Below are positions 1 to 12,168 of a stretch of 64,000 nt of DNA, in pieces. Positions within the stretch are counted from its first letter, which is position 1. The number at the start of each line of letters is the position of its first letter. A program made the position numbers and the translations under genes. The stretch lies in the NCBI GenBank assembly GCA_010015655.1, contig ML976715.1:158115-222114 (forward strand). Reading direction: 5' to 3'. The stretch comes from Bimuria novae-zelandiae CBS 107.79. Lineage: Eukaryota; Ascomycota; Dothideomycetes; Pleosporales; Didymosphaeriaceae. The notes under the pieces were generated by a model that made no database searches, had not been told where the DNA came from, and was given only the letters and a program-made list of their open reading frames with translations.

Positions 1-547
1 CCTTGCTCTCGTACAGAGGTCTATCAAAGATCCTCTTTGAGCGGGAGGTGATGCCGAGCAGGCAGCCTTTTTCGTCCATATTGTATATATGCTGAGTCTC
101 GATCTGATACTGGCCAATCTTTTGCTGTAGAAGCTGAAAGTAGTCCTCATATTTGCCTAGGGAATCAGCTTTATGGCGATTGCTGTCGATGCCGGTCGTC
201 CATCGTGATATCAAGGATTCAGGGTGGCGCCTCACAAAGCGATCAACCCATAATAAGCTAACCTCCTTTTTAGCTATAGTAGAGGCAAAGCTTTGTATCA
301 TTTGCCGTGTAGGAGGAAGGCCACGTTCAGTAAGGCCTCTAATATATCGTAGGAGCTCTGATTCTTGCTGTAGGCTAAGATTTCGACGTGTAGAGTCGGT
401 ATCTGCACGCGCCTGCGTGACGCCTTAGTGCCAGCGCGTCAATGTAGAAAGTGCAACACCATATTCTTTTGCAATTTTTCTATATAAAAAAGATGCTCCT
501 GGCTCTTGCGATTCGATTGCTGTAATTGCTGCCTTGATTAGATCCAT
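1..547 (-). pseudogene. Fot1-like transposase, N-terminal part, one nonsense codon
   Basis: The ATG at 547-545 opens a frame that runs about 182 codons to the window edge with a single interruption, TAA at 427-425 (codon 41). The first 40 residues form a psq/HTH-like DNA-binding region (motifs FLYRKIAKEYGV and LTRWH). Near codon 150 stands YNMDEKGCLLG, which carries the first catalytic aspartate of the pogo/Fot1 DDE domain. The stop lies where the related copies read on and fits CAA to TAA, the usual RIP change. Apart from this codon the N-terminal third is intact. Confidence 0.82.
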
Positions 548-636
548 ATTGGTGGGGATGCGGCGCGTGAAAGTTGGTACGTTGCATGGTGGGGTGTTGC
601 ATTGACTGACGTGTTGCACTGACTGCCGAGGCACGG
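1..636 (-). mobile_element. Fot1/pogo-type DNA transposon, 5' part (copy C), cut by window edge
   Basis: A minus-strand element whose terminus lies at 636, followed by TA at 637-638, the target of Tc1/mariner/pogo elements. Its end resembles, but is not identical to, the termini of the copies at 1784-3910 and 55600-57726. It encodes the start of a transposase. It lies inside another Fot1-like coding region whose 3' half resumes at 639, so it is a nested insertion. Compared with its relatives it carries very little RIP damage and may be the youngest copy here. The 3' half is outside the window. Confidence 0.85.
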
Positions 637-638
637 TA

Positions 639-1781
639 ACAGCTCGCTTATAAACTACGTTAGCTATGTTTCCTCCCTACTCTACCTATACGCTTTAGCT
701 ACTTAACGTTATTTACTTTAAACCTCTCTCTAGCTCCTATACTAAGGTCCTTACTAATTACCTCTAAAAGAGCTAAGGGATAGTGCCTATTATAAAGAAG
801 GACTTCTTCCTACTATTTTAGAGTGCCTAGACGTCCTCCTTTAAGATAGAGATTATCCTAAAGTCCTTTAAAGCTACTAGTATATAGCCTAAAGACTGCT
901 TAGTTATACTTAAACGCTTTACTAATAATTAAGAGGAGCTAGATAAAGCAGCTCTAGAGGCTCTTAGAGAGGCTAAATAGAGTTATTTAAACTATCTTGT
1001 ACGGTCTATAGTAGAGGATATTGCTACTAAGGAGTTAAAAGCGCTCTCCTAAACACTCTACTATCTCTAAGCACAAAATTAACTACTTTAATATAAAAAT
1101 AAGGGCTTAAGCGTCGCTCTTAATACTAAGAAGCGTTATAAGAAGCGTGGCAGGCCTCTTAATTTATAGCAAAGGTAGGAGTACCACAGTAGTATAGTAC
1201 TCTAGTCTCCTTATAAGATTAGAGAGGCACGTGCACGCGAGAGAGTAAATAAAAAACTCTAGTATAAGAAGGAGCTTATAAAAGCTAATTAGAAGGAACT
1301 TTAGAAGTCTGCTAAGCTACTTAAAGAGAAAGAGAAGGAGGAGAAGCGTATAAAGAGAAAAAGAGCCAAAGTAGAGAGAGATTAAATAAAGGCTAAACAG
1401 GAGGCTACGCGCGAGGCAAAAAGAGTAGCTTAAAATATAAAAAAAGTATTTTAAACTTTATAAAAGGGTAAGTATAAAGCCTTAAGAGGTCCTCCTTTAA
1501 AGTCCAAGCCTAAGAGACGCGCTAGTGGTAGTGTAGCTCTAGAAGAGTCCCTAGAAGCTACACTAGCCACCCTACTAAAAGTTAACTCTCGCGGCCGCAC
1601 AATTACTCTCCCAAGCAAATATAAGTAGTAAATAGCAATCGCGAGCATATTACAAGTCTCTCCACCAAAAAATCTCGTAATAATAGCTATTTTGTGGCTC
1701 TCTGCAGCCTCATCTTTGTAGTAATGGGCATGTTATTAGTGGGGCGGCACGCAAACCGGGGCGGCACGCGCGTCAGCACAG
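639..1781 (+). pseudogene. 3' half of a second Fot1-like transposase (element F)
   Basis: Plus-strand translation with many TAA/TAG codons. It begins just inside the third catalytic block of a Fot1-type transposase (the region normally reading QPLDV). It continues through the blocks KKDFFLLF, TSSFKIE and ILKSFKATSI, and ends in a Lys/Glu-rich tail finishing near 1628 with NSRGRTITLPSKYK. The 5' half is missing because copy C (1-636) is inserted at the TA at 637-638. The 3' end is probably near 1781, where the neighbouring copy starts at a shared TA. Stops are of RIP type (CAA/CAG/TGG changed). Confidence 0.75.
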
Positions 1782-1783
1782 TA

Positions 1784-3910
1784 CCCTGCCGAGACAGTTA
1801 GTACGCCGCGACACTAACGCGCCACCCTAACACCAGCACCACAGCCAGCAACATGAGGCTATAGAGTTTTACACAAAAGCTTTTATCGCGAAATTTTCTA
1901 GAGTTAAGATTTTATAGAGCTGTAGAAGATTACTAGCTAATTAAATTATAAATATCTACTTAGTGTTCTAATTATTTAGCTACTACGCGATGCTGGCGCT
2001 AATAGCGTAAATATTACTATATTAACGCGTATAGATGCCGGCGTAGGCTTCTTCCTCTTTATAATTATATAAGTAGCTTTTAAAGCATTCTGGCTTCCCT
2101 TTTTGGCAATTTTAAGACGTTTTTAAAGTTGTTGTTAAGCCTTACAAGCTTATTAATAGAGGCGTTACTTAGTAGCCTAATTAGCTTTCTCCTTAGCGCG
2201 CGTATTTTTAGCTACTATACGCGTAACACGCTTCTCCTATAGTAGACAAGCTTTAAGCTGCCTATTTACTATCTAGATCTCTCTCTACTTACTTTTCTAG
2301 AGTTGTAGTTGTTGCTTTTTAGCCTTTTATTAGCTAAGAGAATCGCGCGCCCTCTGTACGCGGGCAGGTGACTAGAAAACAGATTCTCTATGCTACTTAT
2401 CTAGCTACTTAAAAGGTAGAGTCCTGCCCTTTATTTAACGCCGTTTTTGGTTTGTGAGGGCTTCTTGTAGCCCCTAATTCTCATGCTCTAGGAGCTACTT
2501 TTATATAGAGATTAAGTGTATAGTGCGACTCAGCTTCTTGGCCTTATTACCTCCCCCTGTATTAATAACAACCTTTAAAAGCCAATTAATTTTGCGCTAA
2601 TTAGACGCGCTAAGTACTAAAGTAGAGCTTTTACGTAATCTTTATTCTAGAGACTTATTTCTATTAAATTAACTAAGGATTAGTGTAGGATCTAGCAGCA
2701 AGATACCTGTATACTTAAAAGCTTTAGTAATTAATTACGGCGTAACTAACGTTATCTAGGCCCTCTAGAATAGTGTAAGGAAGTCTCTTTTAGCGATTAT
2801 TAATAGCCCCTAACTCCTATACAGGTATGCGGAGAGCTCGTCAGAGTAGGCAGAGAAAGAGACTTAAATACACAAACGTCTAGAGGCTACAGCGTATAAG
2901 TGGCGTGAGGGGGAAATATCGCAAGGAGGATCTTTTTCTAATCACAGTAGTTAATAAAATCTATAGTAACGTGAGATCTATACCTATTAAGGACTAAAAG
3001 TCGCCACTATCGTCGAGTCTTCTCCTTAGTATAGCGATTAAACACCTATTTTAGCTATTAAAGTCCTATCTCGTTGTTTAACTATCTAGAGGTTGATGAG
3101 GTGATAAAGACTCTATAAGAATTAACGTTAATTTCCTTAACCTAGCTTAATTGTAGAGTCTCAGCGTTAGATTAATAGATTAGTAATAGATTAACAGTAG
3201 ATCTATCGGCGCATATACATGCGATGAGCGAGATCCACTCACGACTGCCATCCTGAATAGATTGCCTCACTTGGCGACTCTCATATATAGGCCTATCGAA
3301 GATCCTTTTTGACCTGCCCGGTGATGCCGAGTAGGAAGCCTTTTTCGTACATATTATAAGTATGCTAAGGCTCTATGCCATACTTTATAATTTTCTTATA
3401 TAAAAGCTTAAAATAGAGCCTATATCTTGCGCCTAAATTAGCGTTATAGCAATTACTATCTAGCTAAGTCGTCTATCGCGAGATTAGGGAGTTAGGGTAG
3501 CGCCTAATAAAGTAATTAACCTATTATATAGAGATATCCTTTTTAGCAATAATTAATATAAAGTTTTAAATTATCTAACGCGTAGGGGGTAGACCTTTCT
3601 AAGTAAGACGCTATATATACTATAGGAGCTTAGATTCTTATTATTAGTTAAGATTTTAGCAAGTCTATAGTAGCTATGTACGCGCCTGCATGGCGCGTCT
3701 ATACCGGCGCGTTAATATTGACCGCACAACACCAAATTCTTCTGCAATTTTTCTATATGAGAAAGTTTCTCCAGGTTCTCGTGAGTCGATAGCAATGATT
3801 GCAGCCTCAATCGGATCCATATTGGTGGAGATGCGGCGCGTCAAAGTTGAGGTGCTACATCTGTTGGGGTGGCGCGTTAGTGTCGCGGCGCACTGACTGT
3901 CTCGGCAGGG
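1784..3910 (-). mobile_element. Complete Fot1/pogo-type DNA transposon (copy A), RIP-inactivated
   Basis: It is flanked by TA at 1782-1783 and 3911-3912. The terminal inverted repeats are about 49 bp, beginning CCCTGCCGAGACAGT; the left arm has three transitions relative to the right. Length is 2127 bp, identical to copy B at 55600-57726. The transposase starts at 3820 (ATG complement) on the minus strand. The first ~70 codons are clean, after which the frame fills with TAA/TAG. It abuts element F on the left and single-copy sequence on the right. Confidence 0.92.
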
Positions 3911-3912
3911 TA

Positions 3913-4982
3913 ATGGCTTGGGACGGACAGGGATGAGGGTCTAGTCTACCCAATGACTTCTTGAACCGCAAGCCCGGCGGCTGCATGATTCGATCAGCCC
4001 TTCTCAGCTGCTAACACGGTAACAATATCACAAACATGTCTCCATTCCCCATCCACTACCTAAGAGATTACCTTAAAAGGTCGTAAACTCCTAGTGTGAG
4101 TATATCCCCACAGCCGCGACGGCAGACCGCCGGCCCGCGATCCCCTCTAGGACGAAGGCTTTCGGCGATAGCCCCAGGGTGGCACCGCGCAACCCGTTGG
4201 GTACATGCAGGTCATTGGTACGCTTCGCCCAGTTCGCCTTTCTGTGGACGCTGACGAAGAACAGGCACGTAGATAGTCAACAATTACCACAATGGCAAGT
4301 TGCTGCTCAGAAAGCCATTAATTGTACAAGGCGCTGACCCCACCTACATAGGCTATCTCCAGGCCTCGCCAAATTTGTTGTGCTTCCTCCCCTTCTGCCG
4401 CGACCGGCCTGCGTCGTCCATGGTACGCTGTTCGGGTAGCTGCACGGCAGATGCGCCGCGCCAGCATCACTTCTTCATACTGTGGTGCGTCCAAGAGTCA
4501 TATAATGCGGTTATTCCCGAGAAGTCGATGATGCGTGCACAGTCACAACCGTCGTATCGTTGGAGAATAGATCTAAGTAAACTGTAAAACATTCCAATGC
4601 CACCAGACCGCAGTGCCGTCACAAAACGGCTTTTTCTCGACGGAAGAACTTCCTAAATCCCCTATCGGTCGGAAAGGCTAGTGAGCAACAATAGATCTAC
4701 CATTGACCGCCTTTTGCATCATATACATACTAAGGAAGTCAGCTCCTGTCAAATGATTGCGAATATTGTGGGCGAGTGCCCCCCAATACCCTAGCGGGAT
4801 TTGAAAATTGGACTTTGGATATACTCATTGCTGCGTTTCAATCACTTCCCAATGCATTCGGCTAGGATGCTTTTTTATTCCTATCCAGAGCTTTCGATTG
4901 TGCCGTAGTATTGATACCGAGGTGCACAAATATAGCGATCAGTTGGGCGAGCCACAATCCATACAAGAGATGGGCTCGTAGG
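3913..4982. other. Intergenic, no gene recognised
   Basis: Normal base composition, between copy A and a possible small membrane protein. The open frames here (for example 4300-4587 plus) show no family resemblance, no splice-supported extension and no convincing start, so I see nothing to annotate. Confidence 0.5.
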
Positions 4983-5222
4983 TCAGTCCGTATCCCGGCT
5001 GTCCGCAGAAACATCCGTTTCACCATGATGAACAAGGAGTTCAAGAGGTCGCGGAGGCCGATACTGAGGTGGATGTTGTCCAGACTCTGCGCTGCTGGCG
5101 GCGCTGGTAGCGCTAGACCGTGCTCGGAATACAACCGCTCTGGTAATATAAAATCCGGTGGCAGACAAGAATATGACAAGGAGGATGAGAATTAATGCAA
5201 TGACGATGTTCGGCCGAACCAT
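4983..5222 (-). CDS. Possible small single-pass membrane protein
   Basis: I do not recognise this protein. An ATG at 5222-5220 opens a 79-residue frame. Residues ~5-27 form a strongly hydrophobic stretch (NIVIALILILLVIFLSATGF) that looks like a signal anchor or one membrane helix. A Ser/Ala-rich then Pro- and Asp-rich polar tail follows. An in-frame extension upstream is possible, but this ATG places the hydrophobic segment at the N terminus. It lies downstream of the NLR on the same strand. The hydrophobic segment is the only support. Confidence 0.3.
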   Translation of the reverse strand: MVRPNIVIALILILLVIFLSATGFYITRAVVFRARSSATSAASSAESGQHPPQYRPPRPLELLVHHGETDVSADSRDTD

Positions 5223-5967
5223 AGTGTGCGTCTGGTTTGATGGCAGGGCCTCCAGGACGGCAAAGACTGCGATGCTTGACTTGATATCGATTATGAGATG
5301 TTGGGAGTATTGTGTGATTAGTCCCAGTCCAACTAATGCGCTGTTAGAACGCAAAGCATTGCTTTGCACGTATCCCTATTCAAAAAGGCACCCGGGCGAG
5401 GCAGTTACGTTCCCCAAGCGACGGTTGGTCCGGCAACGGTTTAGCCGCGGCAGTGGATCCCAGAGAGCTGAGGAACGGATCTACTACTTCTGTAATCGAG
5501 GAAATTGGTTATTTAGATATCAGCTGGAACGATCTTATTGTACATTTTATGCGATTCGAACGGCCTCGGCCTCTTATATAAGAACAGAGCTGATTATTTA
5601 AACTGTCATATGATCAGTGACAGCTTCATTAGTTGCCCGGCTGTTACTGAGAAATCGAGAGCCCCCGCGATCTGGTATTTTCCTATATTGAGACGGGCTC
5701 TCATTGGCGTTCCAAGAGAAAGGATTCGTTGCAAGGATGCTGTGTTGACAAGTCTGAAAGGACTTATTCTTTCCCACTCAATTGAACTGTACACACGGTA
5801 GGAAGTGATCATCGGCTGCTTCAGACCGAGCTGATTGTAAGAGTATCAGACTTAGAATGCGCAACGTATGAATCCAATACCCATGATATCATTTGACCAG
5901 GCCATTCTAACATACTGTCCCATGAATGCAAGAGGGAAAAAAACCCCACCAATAGGTACCGTTCTCT
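5223..5967. other. Intergenic, 3' side of the NLR gene
   Basis: Downstream of the NLR stop codon. Open frames 5158-5601 (plus) and 5538-5801 (plus) have no recognisable features. Presumably it holds the NLR 3' UTR and terminator, but no specific signal is visible. Confidence 0.4.
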
Positions 5968-8900
5968 TCAAGTCTTCGAGCTTGAAGTGCCAAATGATGT
6001 GATCAACCGAAGCCGCTTCTTGGCTGCGTCTCCATCTCCAGGAACGTCAATTTCTAATGTTTGTCTTCGACGCTTAGACCCAGGATATGATGCAGCAGTC
6101 TCTTTCGCTTGAGATACCATCTCTTGGCGTGAGTTGGTGTCCTCAGCCCCTTTTAGCGTTGTCGTCCCTCTCTCCGGCAAGAAAGACGCCTCGCTGGGCT
6201 TCATCTCTTCCTGCATTTTTGCAAACCGTTGAAAACAAGTCCGCGAGGCCTTGCTGTCTATACCAGCCGCTTTGAATCCCGTGCACGCCGTTTGATACAT
6301 CTCCCAGGCCTCGCGAAGCCGGTTTTGGCGATGTAGTAGATGGGCCAGGTTTGCGATATTTCGGAGAGTTTTTGGGTCTTTCAGTCCGAACCTAGCCTTG
6401 CATCCATCCACAGCTCTCTGCCCCACCTCTTCTGCATCCTCATACTTGTCCTGTGCCTGCAACAGACCTGCAAGGTTCTCGAGACACTGTAGGGTATCGG
6501 GATGGTCTTCACCCATTGTTTTTTCAAAGCCCTGCAGCGCTTCTCTGTTGGCGCTTTCCGCCTCAGTCAGCTTTCCCTGGTTTTCGAGAACTATTGCCAA
6601 GTTGGTCAGGCAGATTAGCGTATCGCGATGGTAGAGCTCGTTCCGTTCTTTCAGGCCACTCATTGCCCTACGAAACAGGTTTTCCGCCTCCTCATTCTGT
6701 TTCAGTCTCCGCAGCACACCTGCTAAATTTATCAGAGTGCGTAATATATGGGGATGATGCGATGGAAGCTGTTGCTCGAACCCACTGAGTGATCTACGGT
6801 AGAGCGCCTCCGCCTTTTCATAGTCTTCGCGCATTTTTGATACTCCAGCGAGTGTAGCAATCACCGTCAGAGTGTCCATATTTGACGGACCTAGACGGGC
6901 CTCAATTGCATGTAGCGCCTCTTGACTCAGTTTCTCAGCTTTTTCAATGTTGCCTTGCTTGAGCAAAAGCAAAGCTAGGTTGCTCATGTTTGTCAATGTA
7001 TCCGGGTGCGTTTTCCCCAGTACATCTGTTCTCCTTTTAAGCGCTTCCTGGCTTTTCTCTACCGCGGCGTCGTACAGGCCTTGACCCTCCAACGTCAGCG
7101 CTAAGTTACTGAGGCTCTCCATCGTGCCCGGATGTTCTTTTCCCACGGTTTTCTCTCTGTAGTTGAGTACCCGAGTAAATAGCTCCACCGCTTCCGTATA
7201 GTTGGACTGGTGTCTCAAGTTGGACGCGAGATTATTCACGCTCTCAATGGTGCATGTTCCTTCTGTTCCATATATCTCCACCCGCGCCTGCAGAATCATA
7301 CGGTTTAGCTTCTCGGCCTCTGAGTATTTCGCCTGACCATCCAATGTGACGGCTAGATTGCTCAAGCTCTCCAGGGTGAGAGGATCCCGGTCTCCTAGTA
7401 ACTTTGTCCTGCCGTCGATTGCTCGCCGATTCATTTCAGCGGCTAAATCATATCTAGACTGTTTTTCCAAGACTACGCCGAGTCTGTCGACTGCTTCAAG
7501 AGTGTCCCGGTCCTCTAGTCCAAGTATCGTCTCTCTCGCCTTTATCGCACTTCGAATGGTTTCCTCCGCTGCCGCGTACTCCCCCATATGAAGTAAGTAC
7601 CACGCTGTGTTGCTCGCAATCGTCGCTCGATCCAGCATTGCCTCACTCTCTCCAGTGACGTAGCCGAGCACCTTTGTCGCGTGCGGAAGGAGAACTCGAC
7701 AAGTCATCCATGTTTCGTGTTGCCCGCTCGGAAAAGCAGCAGCCATGATTCGGAGCGACGTCTTCTGCCATCTGGCCATCTGACTATTCGCCTCTAGCCA
7801 CTTTCTCGTCGATAGCTGCACTAGGCTGTGCATATCGTACAACTGCTCCCCCCTCTGCTGCGCTGGCGACTTCGCGGCCTGAGTCCTAACCAGAGAGAAT
7901 CTTGTCAAGGGCAATACCGCGTCGCGGAACTCCAGTGTGCTTCTACCATCATACAACAGATGCTCAGGAATCCCTTGCCTGTCAAACATGGTCATGAGAG
8001 AAAGCAGCTCTGCGGCCACGGGTTTCGTCCCCTTGATCTGCTCAAACGATATCTGCCAGGTGGTGATGACCGCGTCTGATATACTGTCGTCTCGTCGTAG
8101 ATCTCTGGTTTCCTGGATATTCAAGAGGTATGTTTGATTCTGCTCGCTTTCGCGGAATAGTTCGAGGTACGTCGAGATGGTCATCCCTGTCTCACTCACT
8201 GCAATATACGCCGCTGCATGAGTAACAGCAAGCGGGATGCCTTCCAGAGCCTGCACAAGTGCTCTTGCATCGCCTTCGGACGGCTCGTCAACTGAAACCC
8301 TAGTCTTTAGCAACGCCAGCGCGTCCCCTTCGGCCATGGGTTCCACCCGAATGACATTGTGTCTCGTCCCCACAATGTTCACTGCTGCAAGTAGGTCTCT
8401 CGAAGTAACTAGGATCCATCCATTCGAAACTTGGGGCAGAAACCTCGCCAACCCTGTTGCTCCGCGAGGGGAGTCCGCTGAGTGCGCGACGTGATCCGAC
8501 CTAGCTCTGGAAGAGGAGAAAACCCGGTCATCGTCGGCGTTATCGACAATCATAAGCCATCGGCCGTTTCTCTCATCGCTGAGCCAGTGATACACCAGTC
8601 GGAGGATATCAGCCTTTGGGTCATCGTGGCCGGGAATCTCGACCCTGATAGCAATATCTCTATAGGCTTGCTCAAATCTGGTGGCATTGCTCGCATGTAC
8701 CCAAAACACCCAGGTGTGCGGTCTAGACTCCCGAGCTCTGTACGCATACTCGATAGCGATCTGGGACTTCCTAGGCAAACATCAGCCTGGCTTCGCGCTA
8801 GATGATGCGCAGACATGCTTACCCTACACCTCCTAGGCCGACGACAGCCACTCGGGCGTGATCTTGTGGCGCTGCTTGTTCAAGCTTCTGACGTATCTCG

Positions 8901-10498
8901 GTCAGGATGTCCTCGCGGCCCACGAACGCGCCATCTCTCTGGAATGGGATCATTATGGACGGCTTAGGCCTGTTTTGTGCTCGCGCTAGACGCCGGCCAC
9001 GTTAGCTGAAATCGGGCTCTACAATGATTAAATAGACAATTTTACGCTTTGCGAACGTGAGACTTAAGGCTACATACAAAAGCGAGCCGCAACCACACGC
9101 GGAGCATCCTGCTCAAACTGCCTAAGCTTTTCCCGCGCACTGCTGTACCCTCGATTATTCTTATTGTCAAATTTGACAATCATCGAATGGTCGGCATCTA
9201 GAGGGACCTTGTCCTCGATAGCGTCTGGCAGCTGGAGAAGAGCCGAATCGGTATCCACCGCCGTGACGAAGTCGCCGGTTCTTTTCCAGCGTCTGCTTTC
9301 ACTGTCCTATCACAAGCCATCAGTACTCCCATAGCCGTATCTATACTACTAGGGGATCATACAAACTCTAGCTGCCTGGTTTGCCCGGTCTCGTAAAAGC
9401 TTACAATCTTCCTGTCCCGGATAAGATTCTTGAAATCCACCAGCTGATTCGCTAGCAGGTCAGACTTGGATTTGATCTGGTGAAGCAGTATACTGCGCGG
9501 GTGATTGTCTTGTCCATCCAGCATCTTCTGGATATCATCCACCAATAGCCCCTTGTGTGGAATCCCAAACAGAAGCATGCCGTAGGTAGCTTTGTGCAGA
9601 GACGCTACTGTTGGGTGGTCGTCTTCACCCGCCTGAACCGCCTTAACGAGGCACTATGCTACTGCTTAGCCTTGGACATGTCTTTCTTGCGGCGGACAAC
9701 CTACATGAGCAAGTATAATACCGCCAAAGCTGTGCGCGATGAAGAAGAGTGGGCGCTTTCTCAGCTGGCGATTCGCAACTGTTAGCATAATGCCGCTGCT
9801 CCAGAGCCGCATCCTGCACACTATGCTCACCTCCTCTGTATTCCGAACCTTCTTGAGCTCTTCCATCAGCCCACGGCCATAGTCCATAATCGTATCGATC
9901 CCATGCGTCGACAGCTTCGCGTTGTAGCCATAGATCATCGTGCGGCAACATGGCAGGTCCTTGGATAGGAAGTCGCGCAGCCACATGCGCCCGAGATTTC
10001 CCTTTCCCCTCCACGAGCCGTATGCATGTCCATCGAGGCCGGTGATGGCGATTATACTACCATGTAGTATATTAGCAGCGGGCAGCGACGAAGCACCCGG
10101 GAACAGCGCAAACCGGTTACCCCCCATCAGAGAAAAGCTACATACTCGGCAGTTACCAGCGAGCCCGGCTTTGGCGTGTACAGCTGCGTGAAACCGAAGA
10201 AGTGTTGGTCGAAACTGATGTCCGTGTCGCCCATCTCCACCTGCCAGTCGCCTAGCGGGCTGGCCATCAGCTCGAACAGGAATGCAGGCACTCCGCCACG
10301 GAACTCGACCAGCGCGACTTTTTCCTCGTTATCGTAGCAGGACGGCACAATAGCCGCATTGACAGTCAGCTTCGACTGTTCGTCCTCCGCCATATTGTCG
10401 TCGATGGCGGCCTTCAGCGACGCAGCTAGCTCATCGTCAGGCTGCGAGGCTGGCAGGCCGGTGACACGGAAAACGGGGCCCTTCTTCCTGGCGGCCAT
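5968..10498 (-). CDS. Fungal NLR-like protein: alpha/beta-hydrolase (lipase-like) + NB-ARC + 11 TPRs
   Basis: A STAND-class protein of the kind implicated in fungal non-self recognition. I read seven exons (10498-10146, 10056-9831, 9764-9705, 9653-9363, 9306-9078, 8985-8823, 8770-5968) that join in frame to 1374 residues. Residues 1-117 are a conserved-looking N-terminal extension. About 118-385 is an alpha/beta hydrolase with nucleophile motif FIAHSFGGI (Ser205), resembling the SesB/PGAP1-like effector domains of fungal NLRs. NB-ARC: P-loop GLGGVGKS at 436-443, Walker B LMIVDN at ~513-518, WILVTSRD at ~559-566, GIPLA at ~618-622. About 821-1310: eleven consecutive 42-residue kinesin-light-chain-type TPRs. 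The tail is basic. No stop or frameshift is seen. The nucleophile motif has Ala in place of the first Gly of GxSxG. The repeats are diverged from each other, unlike the near-identical repeats of rapidly evolving NWD2-type genes. The introns (89, 66, 51, 56, 92, 52 bp) are inferred. Acts presumably in the cytosol. Confidence 0.9.
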
Positions 10499-10635
10499 GC
10501 TGGCGAGGGTGTCCAGGCGTGCACGGTCGAACGCGGCGGCCGCCAGCGTCTCTGAGCGGCAGGCGGAGAGCGGGTAAGTGGAAGGTCCGTTGCATCGTGG
10601 ACCTGGAGGCAGCGGGGGAGGCTGCGGCTATGGGC

Positions 10636-10733
10636 TGGTCTGTAGGCAAGGCTGAGCGAAGGGTTGGCCAGCCCACAGGTGACGTCTGAGTGTAGCCGCT
10701 TATTCGATAGCGGCTGTGTGCCCCCCAGCCTGT
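10636..10733. repeat. Left arm of a ~97-bp inverted repeat
   Basis: It pairs in inverted orientation with 12169-12265; the arms share long identical blocks such as CACAGCCGCTATCGA and CACCTGTGGGCTGGCC. It lies 138-235 bp upstream of the NLR start codon. Each arm holds a CRE-like TGACGTC and an internal GGTTGGCCAGCCC near-palindrome. No clear target duplication is visible outside the arms, so I cannot say whether this is a transposon terminus or a folded-back duplication. Confidence 0.85.
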
Positions 10734-10872
10734 CTGATAGATTAGCGTACGACTAGGCAAGCGGTCGTAAATCAGTGCAAGTGGAAGATCGGAGCATGTG
10801 AAGTGGGATCAATTATACACTCTGCGACGTTTAACATATATCTCTTATGGTGCTGCTGATTCTAAAATTTGC

Positions 10873-11925
10873 TTATGGAGAGGACACGCCAGCCAGTCTC
10901 AGACGGTTTACCGCCCTGTCATTCTGCCAAGTAGCGAACAAGTGATAACAGAACAAGCCCAGCCATACGAAACAGACCACAATCACACTCGCCACCACAG
11001 CAACTAAGGAGGCTATAGTAAATCCGTACGAGGCACTTTGAAACCGTCCATTACCTTGCAACACTGTAGTTGCAAGACCAACCTGCAGCGCCGACAGGAT
11101 AACAGAGAGTATGGCAAAAACAGCCAGCATCCATTTAAAATGGCGCTCAAAGAAAGCTCTGTACCAGGTCGATCTGTTTCGATATCCCCGAACAAGATTG
11201 CGAAGGGAATACGTAGGTGGAGCAAGCCTGTATATGGCATTGAGCCGACTCAATCGCAGCTCTCCATATTTGTACCGTCTGTTGACGCCGCTCAGGGTGT
11301 CGCAGTTGATATTGTCCAGAAAAGCATCAAGAAACTCTACCCACTTGGACCATTCCATATCTTTCGAAAGCAACCCTGATTCTTTCGCGACGTCGAGGTC
11401 GCTTTTGTGCCGTACGAGCCATGAATAGGATAACAGCAAGCCGCATGCGGCTTCATGCAACTCTTGATCGGAGCATAGGTTGTTGTTCCAGAAATTCCAG
11501 TCGAAAAGGAAATCAGGCAATGGCTTGATAAAAATGTACGTTTCAAACCAGACGATATGCTCGTCCGGGTCTTCGGTGATGACAATGCTGCGCCCAAGTA
11601 GCCCTTGCCTATGCAAAGGCCGTGCAGCGTTCGGAAGGCCTGCAAGCCAAAGGTGCTGATAGATAGCATTGAGCCTCGGTGTCTTCAACTCCTTGACTAG
11701 ATAAGTGTATGGGTCTCTATTCGGTCGCAGCACTTTTTCTCCTTCAAAAGTTATTGCGGGATGCAATACTCCAGAGTTGTGCAATGTTGAAGCGACGGCC
11801 GCCAGGGGGTTGGCCTTCGATACTGGTGGCGTAAGCGTTTTAGAAGCCGGAACACTAGAATGAGGGTTAATCTGAGCGGTTCCTATTATCCATTACTCTA
11901 CTTACCTTGCTATTCTTCTTTCCAT
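10873..11925 (-). CDS. Hypothetical fungal protein with two C-terminal membrane helices
   Basis: A two-exon gene. Exon 1 is 11925-11906 (ATG plus six codons), the intron is 51 bp (11905-11855, GTAAGT...CTAG), and exon 2 is 11854-10873. The product is 333 residues. The family is uncharacterised but I recognise its style from other ascomycete genomes (recollection, not a search). Residues 1-245 are soluble and rich in aromatics (for example WLAGLPNAARPLHRQ). Helices are predicted at ~248-268 and ~285-310, with a short polar tail, suggesting a tail-anchored membrane protein. It lies upstream of the NLR on the same strand and is enclosed by the inverted repeat 10636-10733/12169-12265. An internal Leu codon (TTG at 11784) has been read as a start, but the frame extends to the spliced ATG. 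Confidence 0.8.
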
Positions 11926-12168
11926 CGAGAATTACCCAAGGACAACAACACTAGATCGAAACGCGGAGGTGTACAGGCGTCAGAGGCACTCTAGCCACTT
12001 GTTGGTCGACGGTGGCTAACAAATGCAGGTGGATAATCAATCCATGGAAACCAAACTTAATCCTATACCCGGGGTGCCAATATTGAGCGGATACCCAGCT
12101 TCAGCTGTGTCGGGCGCCGACACATTCGATAATTGGGATGGTAGACAGGCGGTCGTGGGCTGACGCTG

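Noticed and set aside
5158..5601. A 147-codon plus-strand open frame
   Set aside because: Overlaps the hydrophobic minus-strand frame, has unusual composition, and shows no domain or splice context.
7346..8805. Several plus-strand open frames across the NLR
   Set aside because: They lie opposite the TPR and NB-ARC coding sequence and show no protein features of their own.
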